The notes beneath the pieces were generated by a model, which did no database searches, was not told where the DNA came from, and saw only the letters and a list, made by a program, of their open reading frames with translations. Both the position numbers and the translations under genes were made by a program. DNA of 64,000 nucleotides from Lachnospiraceae bacterium. GTDB lineage: Bacteria > Bacillota > Clostridia > Lachnospirales > Lachnospiraceae. The stretch is taken from the NCBI GenBank assembly GCA_028693165.1, contig JAQUVX010000003.1, positions 124,001-188,000 of the forward strand, given 5' to 3'. This document shows, piece by piece, positions 34,153 to 43,050 of this stretch (its first letter is position 1; every line of letters begins with the position of its first letter).

Positions 34153-34263
34153 TTGCACGCAGGCTTGCGAATAGTGCTGGCAAGTTTTGGAATATATTTG
34201 TGCATTGTATTATTCGTGCGAAAGGCATATGCTAAAGATGCCAGCAAGAGAGGAGATGATTGT

Positions 34264-34425
34264 ATGACTGGATCTACTACAAACATTAGCATTCGTATAG
34301 ATGCAGACTTGAAGACACAGGCAGAGACCATCGCTGCTATGCAGGAGGCGGAAAGGATTGCGAAAGACCCCGCGGTAAAGGGCTACACCGATTTGGATGA
34401 GCTGTTCGCAGACCTTAAAGGATAA
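34264..34425 (+). pseudogene. DinJ/RelB-type antitoxin with an internal deletion
   Basis: 53 residues. It begins with TNISIRIDADLKTQAE, the first strand and helix start of a RelB/DinJ ribbon-helix-helix domain, then jumps directly to TIAAMQEAERIAKDPAVKGY and DLDELFADLKG, the toxin-binding C-terminus. The middle of the usual about 85-95-residue protein, including the rest of the DNA-binding domain, is missing in frame. It cannot form a normal ribbon-helix-helix dimer, so it is probably non-functional. Confidence 0.75.
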
Positions 34426-34612
34426 GAGAAACCAAACTGACCGTCAACCGCTCCCGGAAAAGAACAAAGACCACGCCCTCGCGGGTGATTGGGGCGGACA
34501 TCGGGAATGCCATATCCTCCCGGATTGGCTGCTGGTCTATCGTGTGGAAAACGATGTACTGGTGCTGACGCTTGTCCGCACAGGGACACACGCTGATTTG
34601 TTTGGCAAATAA
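34426..34612 (+). pseudogene. YafQ/RelE-type toxin missing its N-terminal half
   Basis: The frame reads QPLPEKNKDHALAGDWGGH, RECHILPDWLLVYRVEND and LTLVRTGTHADLFGK, the C-terminal half of a YafQ mRNA interferase, with the catalytic-type His, Asp and C-terminal His/Phe positions kept. The first 40-odd residues of the family are absent. An ATG at 34397 inside the antitoxin gene could start the frame but has no ribosome site. Together with the damaged antitoxin this is a decayed toxin-antitoxin pair. Confidence 0.75.
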
Positions 34613-34683
34613 GAAACCGTGCTGCCGCCGTATGGAGTATTTCTCCATGCGGCGGTTTTTTGCCGTCGTGCGGCAGATAACAC

Positions 34684-35439
34684 TTATAAATTTGTTTCCC
34701 GGTGCAGTCTGTGCAAAGCCCATAGAAAGCTGATACACCCCATCACAAGGAGCATAACAGAAACGCCGAGGATCGTTTTGATTTCAATTCTGTTTTGCAG
34801 AACAAGCGACCGCAAAGCGTTGATCACATGAGTAAACGGGTTCAGATTCACTGCAATCTTCAAGCCGCCGGTAAGGGCATCCGCGGGGAACAAAGCGGTG
34901 CTTAAAAAGAAAACCGGGAGAATGATTGCGTTCAGAGCTGTTTCATAAACCACTTCATTGGGCAGGATCAGACTGATTGAATAGGTCAATCCGGCCATAA
35001 AGAAAGCCATTAGAAAGACAATCAGGACGATTAGCAGGAATCCCGTAAAGCCAGAGGCGATTTTGACTGAAAAAAGCAAACTGACGAAAAGCATAATGCC
35101 GATTTCAAGGAACGTACAGCAGACAGCCTCTAATATCTGCCCTAATACAATGGATGCCCGGCTGATCGGTGCAATCAGAACACGGTAGAAACTACCGTCC
35201 GTTTTCATCAGATAATTCATAATTCCACCGCTGCTGCATGAACTGAATGTCACAAGCACAAAAAGTCCCGGAAGAATAAATGCCGTGTAATTTTCAATTC
35301 CGACACCTTTCATGGATTGGCCTGCAACCGCGCTATACAGGATCAGCCACAGCATAGGTTGTAAAATGGTGATTACGATGGTAAAGGCGTTGTGGAAACG
35401 CCATTTCATGTTTCGCCAAAGAATCGGAATGACGCTCAT
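34684..35439 (-). CDS. ABC-2 type transporter permease
   Basis: 251 residues with six membrane segments, of the DrrB/NodJ-like ABC-2 family. FILPGLFVLVTFSSC and the late LNPFTHVINALRSLVL segment are typical. The start overlaps the ATPase stop (ATGA). Probably exports a drug or small lipophilic compound with the ATPase; substrate unknown. The pair is more A/T-rich and less biased in codon choice than the flanking core genes. Confidence 0.88.
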   Translation of the reverse strand: MSVIPILWRNMKWRFHNAFTIVITILQPMLWLILYSAVAGQSMKGVGIENYTAFILPGLFVLVTFSSCSSGGIMNYLMKTDGSFYRVLIAPISRASIVLGQILEAVCCTFLEIGIMLFVSLLFSVKIASGFTGFLLIVLIVFLMAFFMAGLTYSISLILPNEVVYETALNAIILPVFFLSTALFPADALTGGLKIAVNLNPFTHVINALRSLVLQNRIEIKTILGVSVMLLVMGCISFLWALHRLHRETNL

Positions 35440-36383
35440 GCGGGCACCTCCTTATGATCGGATGTCAGACGGACAAAAACATCCTCTATCGTGGGCTGCG
35501 CAATCTCAATTCTCAAAACAGGTGCACCACGTTTGATTACGAAGTCGGCCGCAGCGTGTAAATCTGCATAGTGATCCTTTGTTCCGACAGCAACCGTGTT
35601 TCCGTGAATTTCCACCCGCCGATCACGAAACAAGGTGGAAAGCTCCTGTAAATAGCGTTCAGCATACTGTTTCCTCGAAAAAGTGATTTTCAGCACATCC
35701 TGATGCAAATATTCCCGCAGCGCACAAGGCGTTCCCTGAATAACGGTTTTGCCATCTTTCACAATGCAGAGGGTATCGCTTAAACTGTCGGCCTCCTCTA
35801 AATAATGTGTCGTGAGAAAAATCGTAGTCCCGAATTTTTCACGGGTTTTGCAGATCATATCCCACATTGCCATGCGGGATTGCACATCCATTCCGACCGT
35901 CGGCTCGTCCAGAAACAGAATGTCAGGATTTGACATCATGTTAAGGGCAATATCCAAACGGCGCTTTACGCCGCCGGAGTAGGAAGAAACCGGGTAGTTC
36001 ATGAAATGCTCCAGACCAAAGCACGAGATGAGATTTCCCATTTGCTTTTTTGCGTCGGCGGTCTGTATTTTGTAGAGTTTACTTTGAAACAGCATATTTT
36101 CGCACAAGGACAAATGCGTATCAATGGAAACCCGCTGAGCCACACAGGCAATCCTTGAACGAATGGATAAAGCATCTTTGGAAATGTCCTTATCCAGCAT
36201 CATTACTTTGCCGGATGTAGGTTGAAGAAATGTTGTGAGTACATTGATCAGCGTTGATTTTCCAGCGCTGTTTTGTCCCAATAAGGAGAAAATCTCTCCC
36301 TGCCTGACGGTCAGCGAAATACCATCAAGCGCCTGTACTCCGTTGCGATATTGTTTGAATACATTTTCTACTTGAATTGCCAT
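35436..36383 (-). CDS. ABC transporter ATP-binding protein (DrrA-like)
   Basis: 315 residues. Walker A is GQNSAGKSTLINVL (Ser where Gly is usual), the signature is SYSGGVKRRLDIALNM, Walker B ILFLDEPTVGMD, and switch HYLEEAD. The long C-terminal region (about 220-315) with VLKITFSRK is typical of the DrrA/CcmA exporter group. ATG 36383 has AAGGAGG upstream; the ORF continues to 36437 without conservation. First gene of a two-gene operon. Confidence 0.9.
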   Translation of the reverse strand: MAIQVENVFKQYRNGVQALDGISLTVRQGEIFSLLGQNSAGKSTLINVLTTFLQPTSGKVMMLDKDISKDALSIRSRIACVAQRVSIDTHLSLCENMLFQSKLYKIQTADAKKQMGNLISCFGLEHFMNYPVSSYSGGVKRRLDIALNMMSNPDILFLDEPTVGMDVQSRMAMWDMICKTREKFGTTIFLTTHYLEEADSLSDTLCIVKDGKTVIQGTPCALREYLHQDVLKITFSRKQYAERYLQELSTLFRDRRVEIHGNTVAVGTKDHYADLHAAADFVIKRGAPVLRIEIAQPTIEDVFVRLTSDHKEVPA

Positions 36384-36495
36384 CCTATGATACCTCCTTG
36401 GAAACAGCATACAGGAAGAACGATTTTTATTCCTCACTTTTTCTGCACTCTTTTGTCAACTTTTTTTAAATAAAAATTTGGGATCGGGGGTTGAA

Positions 36496-36627
36496 ACAAG
36501 AGCATAACGATTGTTGACCTGCGCTATCAGGCAAACATTAAAAACGACGGGGAGATTCGTTTACAGGAGTTTAGCGAGTGGCTGAAGCTGCCTTGGCATT
36601 CGCTTTACGGCATTAAAGGATTATAGT
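36496..36627 (+). pseudogene. Short coding remnant of unknown family
   Basis: After a stop, one frame stays open for about 40 codons with protein-like content (IVDLRYQANIKNDGEI, EFSEWLKLPWHSLYGIKGL) and ends at TAG. It has no start codon with a ribosome site. It looks like the 3' end of a lost gene between the ABC operon and the chitosanase. Family not recognised. The rest of 36384-36735 shows only AT-rich sequence. Confidence 0.35.
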
Positions 36628-36735
36628 ATACTGGATATGGAAAACAATCTCCTGCTTTTGTTACAGCAACGCGGGACGAGTAAAATTTATATATTGTGTG
36701 CAATGACGAATTTAAATTTATGGAGGGTATATTAA

Positions 36736-37590
36736 ATGGCTTGTAGGAATCTAACAATAAAAAAGGGATATTTATGTTTAGTTTCATATCTCATTCTGGT
36801 TACCATGTTTTTGAATGGATGTGCGAGCGAGGATGTGAGACATACGGAAAATCCTGCGAACATTAGTACGGGAGTTCTTCGTAAGGAAGTTTTTGCGCTT
36901 GTTTCCAGTGCGGAAAACTCCAGCATTGATTACGGCAAGCAGTATGCCTACATCGAGGATATTGGAGATGGAAGAGGTTACACGGCGGGTGTCATTGGTT
37001 TTACGTCGGGAACTGGAGATTTGTTACAGGTGGTAACGGAATATATTAAGCTGAAGCCCCAAAATAATCTGTTGAAAAAATACCTTTCTGCGCTGGAATC
37101 GGTGGAGGGAACGGATTCACACGAAGGACTTGGCGATGCATTTCTTGCCGACTGGCAAACTGCGGCAGAAGATGCCGAGATGATACAGGCCCAGAATGCG
37201 ATTTTAGATGATTTATACCTCCATCCATCCATCACATTTGCCAACGAAGATGGACTCGGCGTTTTGGGACAATACATTTATTATGATGCAATGGTTGTGC
37301 ATGGGCCTGGGGACGATGAGGACAGCTTCAACGGAATTCGGATGAAAGCCAAAGCGTTGGCAGATACCCCCGCAATGGGTGGAGACGAGAAAACGTATTT
37401 GCAGGCGTTTTTAGATGCAAGAAGTGTGATTATGAAAAAGGAAGAAGCACATTCGGATTTGTCCCGATTAAATACACAGCAGGCATTTCTTGAGGCAGGA
37501 AATGAGACATTAGAGCTACCTCTTACATGGACGATGTATGGCGAAGCGTTTAAGCTGGATAAAAGAAGTTTGAGCACCATGAACGAATAA
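36736..37590 (+). CDS. GH46 chitosanase-like lipoprotein
   Basis: 284 residues: a lipoprotein signal ending at LNGCAS (Cys near residue 31), then a glycoside hydrolase family 46 domain. The catalytic Glu lies in FALVSSAENSSIDYGKQY and the catalytic Asp region in YIEDIGDGRGYTAGVIGFT, both nearly identical to the well-studied Streptomyces enzymes. ALESVEGTDSHEGLG and FANEDGLGVLGQYIYYDAM follow. Expected to cut chitosan at the cell surface. GGAGGG lies about 10 nt before the ATG. It sits alone in the accessory patch and is more A/T-rich than the core genes. Confidence 0.88.
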   Translation: MACRNLTIKKGYLCLVSYLILVTMFLNGCASEDVRHTENPANISTGVLRKEVFALVSSAENSSIDYGKQYAYIEDIGDGRGYTAGVIGFTSGTGDLLQVVTEYIKLKPQNNLLKKYLSALESVEGTDSHEGLGDAFLADWQTAAEDAEMIQAQNAILDDLYLHPSITFANEDGLGVLGQYIYYDAMVVHGPGDDEDSFNGIRMKAKALADTPAMGGDEKTYLQAFLDARSVIMKKEEAHSDLSRLNTQQAFLEAGNETLELPLTWTMYGEAFKLDKRSLSTMNE

Positions 37591-37829
37591 AAAGCCTTGA
37601 ATTTGTGAGAACAAGAAAATGGAACGTGACATTTTTCTAATGGGAGCGTCATGATGTTGCGAAGGGGGGAATCGCCGCCTCCTTCGGCATCCCCCCTCAC
37701 TCGCGTTAAGATTTCGTAAATTTTTACTCCCAAACAAAAATTCAAATGGTTGTATTCCCAACTTAGTGCTATACTGATGAGAATGGCATATGTTCTTCAA
37801 AAAAACATGCGATGATGAGGGAGAAAGAG
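37591..37829. other. Intergenic region before the second trkA
   Basis: 239 bp without a credible gene. A G/C-rich imperfect hairpin at about 37660-37695 (GGGGGAATCGCC with GGCATCCCCC) has no T-tract. A possible -10 TATACT lies at 37770-37775, with only a weak -35. No c-di-AMP riboswitch pattern was recognised. Confidence 0.4.
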
Positions 37830-39188
37830 ATGCAAATCATAGTTGTTGGATGCGGAAAAGTAGGTAGGACAATTATCGAGCAGCTGAGTATGGAAAATCA
37901 TGATGTGACGGTAATCGATACCAACAGTTCCGTGATTCATGATGTGACGAATAATTTTGATGTAATGGGAGTGGTTGGAAACGGGGCAAGCTATGGGGTA
38001 CAGACGGAGGCCGGCATTGAGCATGCAGACCTCCTGATTGCGATGACCGATTCGGACGAGCTGAATCTGCTCTGCTGCCTGATTGCCAAAAAGGCCGGCG
38101 GCTGCAATACGATTGCCCGTGTGCGAAACCCCGTCTATAATAACGAAATCGGATTTATCAAAGAAGAGCTGGGGCTTTCCATGGCGATCAATCCCGAGGC
38201 TGCGGCTGCGACTGAGATCGCGCGGATTCTGCGCTTCCCGTCGGCAATCAAGATCGAGACCTTTGCGAAGGGAAAGGTGGAACTGCTGAAATTCATCATC
38301 GGAGAAGATTCGATTTTGAACAACTGCAGCCTGATCGACGTGGCAAAATCAATCAAGTCAGAGGTTCTGGTGTGCGCGGTGGAGCGCGGGGACGATGTCA
38401 TTATCCCGAACGGCAGTTTTGTGCTGAAACACGATGATACCATCAGCATCGTGGCCTCACCGAAGAATTCCAGAGAATTCTTCCAGAAGATCGGAGTTGA
38501 GACGCATCAGGTCAAGAATTCCATGATCGTGGGAGGCGGAACCATCGCTTATTATCTGGCGAAGGAGCTGCTGAATTCCGGAATTGACGTCAAGATCATA
38601 GACAAGGATCATGCGCGATGCGAACAGTTAAGCGAGCTTCTGCCGGAAGCGGTCATCATCAACGGGGATGCAACCAATCAGGATACGCTGATGGAGGAGG
38701 GGCTGGTACATGCCGAATCCTTTGTCTCTCTGACGGGAATCGATGAGGGGAATATCTTTTTGTCGCTGTATGCAAAAAGCTGTTCCAAAGCAAAGATCGT
38801 GACCAAGATCAACCGTATTTCCTATGATGAGATCATCAACGATTTCCATTTGGGGAGCCTGATCTATCCGAAATTTATCACGGCAGAGAATATTGTGCGC
38901 TACGTGCGCGCCATGCAGAATACGGTCGGAAGCAATGTGGAGACATTGTACAAGATCATCGGCAACAAGGCGGAGGCGCTGGAATTCTTGATTACCGCAG
39001 ATGCCCCGGTGGTGGGAATTCCGCTTGGAGAATTGAAACTCAAAGATAATCTTCTGATTGCCAGCATCAACCGTGCAGGTGAGATCCTTACACCAAAAGG
39101 AAAATCTCAGATTCAGGTGGGAGATACCGTTATTATCGTGACGACCCACATGAGCCTGCATGATATAAAAGATATTTTGAGGGATTGA
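37830..39188 (+). CDS. trkA: Trk potassium transporter subunit TrkA (second system)
   Basis: 452 residues with two tandem RCK units. The first nucleotide-binding start is QIIVVGCGKVGRTII and the second SMIVGGGTIAYYLAKEL (about residue 230), each followed by an RCK-C domain. Cytoplasmic gating ring for the TrkH encoded 13 bp downstream. GAGGGAGAAAGAG precedes ATG 37830; the in-frame ATG at 37812 is not preferred. Confidence 0.94.
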   Translation: MQIIVVGCGKVGRTIIEQLSMENHDVTVIDTNSSVIHDVTNNFDVMGVVGNGASYGVQTEAGIEHADLLIAMTDSDELNLLCCLIAKKAGGCNTIARVRNPVYNNEIGFIKEELGLSMAINPEAAAATEIARILRFPSAIKIETFAKGKVELLKFIIGEDSILNNCSLIDVAKSIKSEVLVCAVERGDDVIIPNGSFVLKHDDTISIVASPKNSREFFQKIGVETHQVKNSMIVGGGTIAYYLAKELLNSGIDVKIIDKDHARCEQLSELLPEAVIINGDATNQDTLMEEGLVHAESFVSLTGIDEGNIFLSLYAKSCSKAKIVTKINRISYDEIINDFHLGSLIYPKFITAENIVRYVRAMQNTVGSNVETLYKIIGNKAEALEFLITADAPVVGIPLGELKLKDNLLIASINRAGEILTPKGKSQIQVGDTVIIVTTHMSLHDIKDILRD

Positions 39189-39201
39189 TGGAGGTCGTCT
39201 G

Positions 39202-40641
39202 ATGAATTATCCGATTATAGGTTACATATTGGGGTGGGTATTGCTGTTTGAATCTGCATTCATGACCTTGCCGTGCGTGACGGCCCTCATTTATAAAGAG
39301 CAGGAAGGCTATGCGTTTCTGGCGGTTGCAATTGCATGTTTTGTGCTGGGATTTGCGATCACGCGCAAAAAGCCGAAGAATCAGATTTACTTTGCGCGCG
39401 AGGGCTTTGTTACGGTTGCGCTCAGCTGGATTGTCATGAGTCTGTTTGGGGCAGCGCCATTTATCCTAAACGGCGATATTCCATCGTTTACGGATGCTAT
39501 GTTTGAGACGATTTCCGGCTTTACGACGACCGGTGCAAGTATCTTGACAAATGTGGAAGGGTTAAGCTACTGTAGTCTGATCTGGCGAAGCTTTACGCAC
39601 TGGATCGGAGGCATGGGCGTGTTCGTGTTCCTGCTGGCGGTGCTGCCGATGACCGGAGGCTACAATATGCATCTGATGCGTGCAGAGAGCCCGGGACCGT
39701 CGGTCGGCAAGATTGTTCCCCGCGTGCGCGATACCGCGAAGATTCTGTATGGAATTTACATTGCCATGACGGTTATGGAGATTGTTTTGCTGCTGCTTGC
39801 AAAGATGCCGCTCTTTGATGCGCTGGCGACCTCCTTCGGTACAGCCGGTACCGGTGGATTTGGAATCAAAAACGACAGTATGGCGGGGTATTCGATCCTG
39901 ATCCAGGCGATCGTGACGGTATTTATGATTCTGTTTGGTGTCAACTTCAACGCCTATTATCTGCTGCTGGGAAAAGACAAGAAGAGCGCCTTCAAGCTGG
40001 AGGAAGTGCGCTGGTATTTTGGGATCATTGTGGTGTGCGTGCTGGTCATCGCCTGGAATATTCACGATGTTTTGGGTAATGCATTTCTGGCGCTTCATGA
40101 GGCGGCGTTCCAGGTGGGTTCCATCATCACAACCACCGGTTTTGCCACGGCAAACTTTGACCTGTGGCCGCAGCTTTCCAGGACGATCCTGGTCATCATC
40201 ATGTTTATTGGTGCCTGTGCAGGCAGTACCGGCGGCGGTATCAAGGTTTCCAGAATTATCATTCTCTTAAAGACTGTGAAACAGGAGATCGGATATTTCA
40301 TCCATCCGCGAAGCGTCAAGGTCATCAAGATGGACGACAAGGCGCTGGACAAGAGTACGGTTCGGAGCGTCAGCGCCTTTCTGGTCACGTATGTAATTAT
40401 TTTTGGCGTATCCATGCTGATCCTGGCCTTTGACAATCTGGATATGGTGACCAATTTTACAGCCATTGCGGCAACCTTCAACAACATCGGACCGGGTCTG
40501 GAGCTGGTTGGACCAAACGGAAACTACAGTATGTTCACGCCGGTTGCCAAGTATGTACTGATGTTTGATATGCTGGCAGGACGTCTGGAGATCTACCCGC
40601 TGCTTTTGTTATTTACTCCTTCTGTATGGAAGAAAAATTAG
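39202..40641 (+). CDS. trkH: TrkH-family potassium transporter (second system)
   Basis: 479 residues, with four M1-P-M2 repeats and the long N-terminal extension of true TrkH. Pore segments include ETISGFTTTGASILTN, FGTAGTGGFGIKND, ITTTGFATANFDLWP and ATFNNIGPGLELVG; GACAGSTGGGIKVSR is the loop before the third gate. Follows trkA in an operon with GGAGG before the ATG. Confidence 0.94.
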   Translation: MNYPIIGYILGWVLLFESAFMTLPCVTALIYKEQEGYAFLAVAIACFVLGFAITRKKPKNQIYFAREGFVTVALSWIVMSLFGAAPFILNGDIPSFTDAMFETISGFTTTGASILTNVEGLSYCSLIWRSFTHWIGGMGVFVFLLAVLPMTGGYNMHLMRAESPGPSVGKIVPRVRDTAKILYGIYIAMTVMEIVLLLLAKMPLFDALATSFGTAGTGGFGIKNDSMAGYSILIQAIVTVFMILFGVNFNAYYLLLGKDKKSAFKLEEVRWYFGIIVVCVLVIAWNIHDVLGNAFLALHEAAFQVGSIITTTGFATANFDLWPQLSRTILVIIMFIGACAGSTGGGIKVSRIIILLKTVKQEIGYFIHPRSVKVIKMDDKALDKSTVRSVSAFLVTYVIIFGVSMLILAFDNLDMVTNFTAIAATFNNIGPGLELVGPNGNYSMFTPVAKYVLMFDMLAGRLEIYPLLLLFTPSVWKKN

Positions 40642-40650
40642 AAACGACTA

Positions 40651-40679
40651 TTGTACTCTCACGTCGATTGTGATATAAT
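40651..40679 (+). promoter_or_regulatory. Promoter of the PAP2-like gene
   Basis: TTGTAC (40651-40656), 17 bp, TATAAT (40674-40679). Confidence 0.65.
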
Positions 40680-40722
40680 CCGAAAAAGTTGGAACTTTTA
40701 TGTGCATGAAAGGCGATGCTGA

Positions 40723-41379
40723 GTGAAGAATCTGTTAAGAAAATATGATCATATTTGGGTAATGTGTTATATGCTGATTTATCTGCCGTGGTTTTTCCAT
40801 CTGGAACGCGTCGTGAAGGATGGGTATACGGTGATGCATGTGGCGCTGGACGATTACATTCCGTTTAATGAATATTTTATTGTGCCGTATCTGCTGTGGT
40901 TTGTGTATGTGTCCGGGACTGTGCTGTTCTTTTTCCTTACGAGCAGGACGGACTACTATCGGCTGTGTGCATTTTTGTTCATTGGGATGACCATCAGCAT
41001 GCTGATCTGCACCTTCTTCCCGAACGGGACGGACCTGCGGGTAGATGTGGACCCGAACAAGAATGTGTTCTGCTGGCTGGTGTCGGCACTGCATTCGGCG
41101 GATACCTCGACAAATGTATTTCCGAGCATCCACGCGTACAACTCGCTGGGGGTTCACTTTGCTATCATGAACAGCAGCCAGTTGCACGACAAGGTATGGG
41201 TGCGCAGAGGTTCGCTGGTGCTGATGATTGCCATCTGCCTGTCCACGGTGTTTTTGAAACAGCATTCCGCGATGGACGTGACGGGAGCCTTTATACTGGG
41301 CTATGTGATGTATCCGTTTATCTACGGCGTGGGTTACGCATCGAATCGAAAAACAGCCGGCCAGAAGGTGGCTGGATAA
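40723..41379 (+). CDS. PAP2-superfamily membrane phosphatase
   Basis: 218 residues with about six membrane segments. The PAP2 motifs are present as VFPSIHAYNSLGVHF (PSxHxxxS type) and LKQHSAMDVTGAFILGY (HxxxD). Likely dephosphorylates a lipid phosphate at the outer membrane face. It starts with GTG at 40723, after an AAAGG site. Followed by a terminator and then a lipid kinase gene. Confidence 0.82.
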   Translation: MKNLLRKYDHIWVMCYMLIYLPWFFHLERVVKDGYTVMHVALDDYIPFNEYFIVPYLLWFVYVSGTVLFFFLTSRTDYYRLCAFLFIGMTISMLICTFFPNGTDLRVDVDPNKNVFCWLVSALHSADTSTNVFPSIHAYNSLGVHFAIMNSSQLHDKVWVRRGSLVLMIAICLSTVFLKQHSAMDVTGAFILGYVMYPFIYGVGYASNRKTAGQKVAG

Positions 41380-41392
41380 AAATCAGGATTAC

Positions 41393-41427
41393 AAAAAGAC
41401 CGAAGAAGGGAATCGGTCTTTTTTTGT
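41393..41427 (+). terminator. Terminator after the PAP2-like gene
   Basis: AAAAAGACCGA pairs with TCGGTCTTTTT across an 8-9-nt loop and runs into more T. Confidence 0.85.
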
Positions 41428-41494
41428 ACAAAATTATTAGGTGTTTTCTGAAATATATGGTATACTTTAGGGTAGAAAGCTGTGGGAGGTTTCC

Positions 41495-42433
41495 ATGTAC
41501 TATTTTATCGTTAATCCAAATGCGCACAGTGGGCATGGGGAAAAGATATGGAGAAAACTGGAACGCCAGATTGAAAATTCCGGAATTGAATACGAAGTTT
41601 ACCTGACGGATGCACAGGGAGATGCCAGGCAGCTGGCAGAGAAACTGACGGGGCCGGGAAACGGAAGCTGCGATCAGCCGATGATCATTGTGGCGGTCGG
41701 CGGAGACGGGACGATCAACGAGATCCTTGACGGGCTGTCGTTTGACCGGCAGGTTACGCTGGGGTATATTCCGGCCGGCTCGGGGAATGATCTTGCCAGG
41801 AGTCTGAAGCTTCCGAACAATCCGAGACGATGTCTGAAGCGTATTTTAAATCCGAGATATTACCTTTCTCTGGATTATGGGATTCTTTCCTATGAGAAGG
41901 GGGAGCCGGTGCACCGCCGTTTCATGGTCAGCAGCGGGATCGGGCTGGATGCCGCGGTCTGTCATAATCTGCTGGATCTGTCCAGAAGGCATCAGGGCTG
42001 GCCGGGAATCTGCGGCCGTTTCGCCTATATTTTCCTGGGCATCAAACAGCTGGCGCTTGCGAAGCCGGTCAAAGGCTTCCTGCTTTTAGATGGAATCAAG
42101 AAAGTGGAATTTAACCATATTTATTTTGTTTCATCCCATATCCACGGCTATGAAGGCGGTGGCTTCAAACTGATACCAAAGGCGGATTACAGCGATGGTC
42201 TGCTGGATCTGTGTGTGATTCATAATTCATCGAAGCTGCGGGTTTTTCCGGTGCTGATGGATGCGCTGTGCGGAAGAATCGGGCACGCAAGGGGTGTCCG
42301 TTTCTATCAGTGCAGAGAGGTTACGATTCATGTGGAGCGGCCGATGCCGGTGCATGTGGATGGTGAGAGCTGTCTGAGCCAGACCGATATCCACCTGCGC
42401 TGTGTGGAAAAGAAATTACGCATGATTGTATAA
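41495..42433 (+). CDS. Diacylglycerol kinase-family lipid kinase
   Basis: 312 residues. YYFIVNPNAHSGHGEKIW opens the catalytic domain, IIVAVGGDGTINEILDGL is the ATP-binding GGDGT motif, and GYIPAGSGNDLARSL the following substrate motif. The C-terminal domain has GGGFKLIPKADYSDGLLDLCVI. Of the YegS/BmrU/DgkB type, phosphorylating diacylglycerol or another lipid. GGGAGG precedes the ATG. Confidence 0.92.
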   Translation: MYYFIVNPNAHSGHGEKIWRKLERQIENSGIEYEVYLTDAQGDARQLAEKLTGPGNGSCDQPMIIVAVGGDGTINEILDGLSFDRQVTLGYIPAGSGNDLARSLKLPNNPRRCLKRILNPRYYLSLDYGILSYEKGEPVHRRFMVSSGIGLDAAVCHNLLDLSRRHQGWPGICGRFAYIFLGIKQLALAKPVKGFLLLDGIKKVEFNHIYFVSSHIHGYEGGGFKLIPKADYSDGLLDLCVIHNSSKLRVFPVLMDALCGRIGHARGVRFYQCREVTIHVERPMPVHVDGESCLSQTDIHLRCVEKKLRMIV

Positions 42434-42466
42434 TAACTATAGAAAGAAGACAGAGGAGATTTTATT

Positions 42467-43015
42467 ATGAGAATCGGACAGGGATACGATGTCCATCGAC
42501 TGGTAGAGGGCCGCGCTTTGATTCTGGGCGGCGTTACGATTCCCTATGAGAAGGGTCTGCTGGGACATTCGGATGCGGATGTGCTGGTGCACGCGATCAT
42601 GGACGCACTGCTTGGAGCGGCGGCGCTGGGGGATATCGGACAGCATTTCCCGGATACAGATCCGGTTTACGAAGGGATTTCCAGTATCGCGCTGCTTGAG
42701 AAGGTGGGCGAACTGCTGGAGCGGGAAGGATACGTGATTGAGAATATCGACGCGACGATCATCGCGCAGCGGCCGAAGCTGGCACCGTATCGTCCGCAGA
42801 TGACAGAGAACATCGCGGCCGCACTTCACCTGGACAAACAGCAGGTCGGTGTGAAGGCAACTACGGAGGAAGGACTCGGCTTTACCGGAAGCGGAGAGGG
42901 GATTTCCTCTCAGGCGATTACGCTGCTTACCAGCGTCCGTGATTACGCATTCGACGACCGGATGCAGGGGAGAGACTGTGGAGGCTGTCCGGGCTGTTGC
43001 AAGAACGAGGCTTAG
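42467..43015 (+). CDS. ispF: 2-C-methyl-D-erythritol 2,4-cyclodiphosphate synthase with a Cys-rich tail
   Basis: Fifth step of the MEP isoprenoid pathway. [10 protein letters not shown] holds the metal Asp/His, [20 protein letters not shown] the third ligand, and [13 protein letters not shown] the C-terminal substrate motif. The family normally ends near residue 158-160; here a tail of about 25 residues follows, with a CGGCPGCC cluster. The tail is read without a frameshift and ends cleanly. Next gene is cysS. Confidence 0.94.
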   Translation: MRIGQGYDVHRLVEGRALILGGVTIPYEKGLLGHSDADVLVHAIMDALLGAAALGDIGQHFPDTDPVYEGISSIALLEKVGELLEREGYVIENIDATIIAQRPKLAPYRPQMTENIAAALHLDKQQVGVKATTEEGLGFTGSGEGISSQAITLLTSVRDYAFDDRMQGRDCGGCPGCCKNEA

Positions 43016-43050
43016 GACAGTACAGAAAAAGAAAAAAGGAGAATCGTGCT

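Noticed and set aside
33922-34263. Open frame running through both tRNA genes
   Set aside because: Covers two clear tRNAs and a terminator; only the last part (from 34264) is the antitoxin remnant.
34042-37829. Search for an attachment-site duplicate of the tRNA-Met 3' end downstream
   Set aside because: No second copy of the T-arm/acceptor sequence was seen before 37830, so an integrated element with att sites cannot be claimed.
37591-37829. Possible c-di-AMP (ydaO) riboswitch ahead of trkA
   Set aside because: The region lacks the conserved core of that riboswitch; only a weak hairpin without a T-tract is present.
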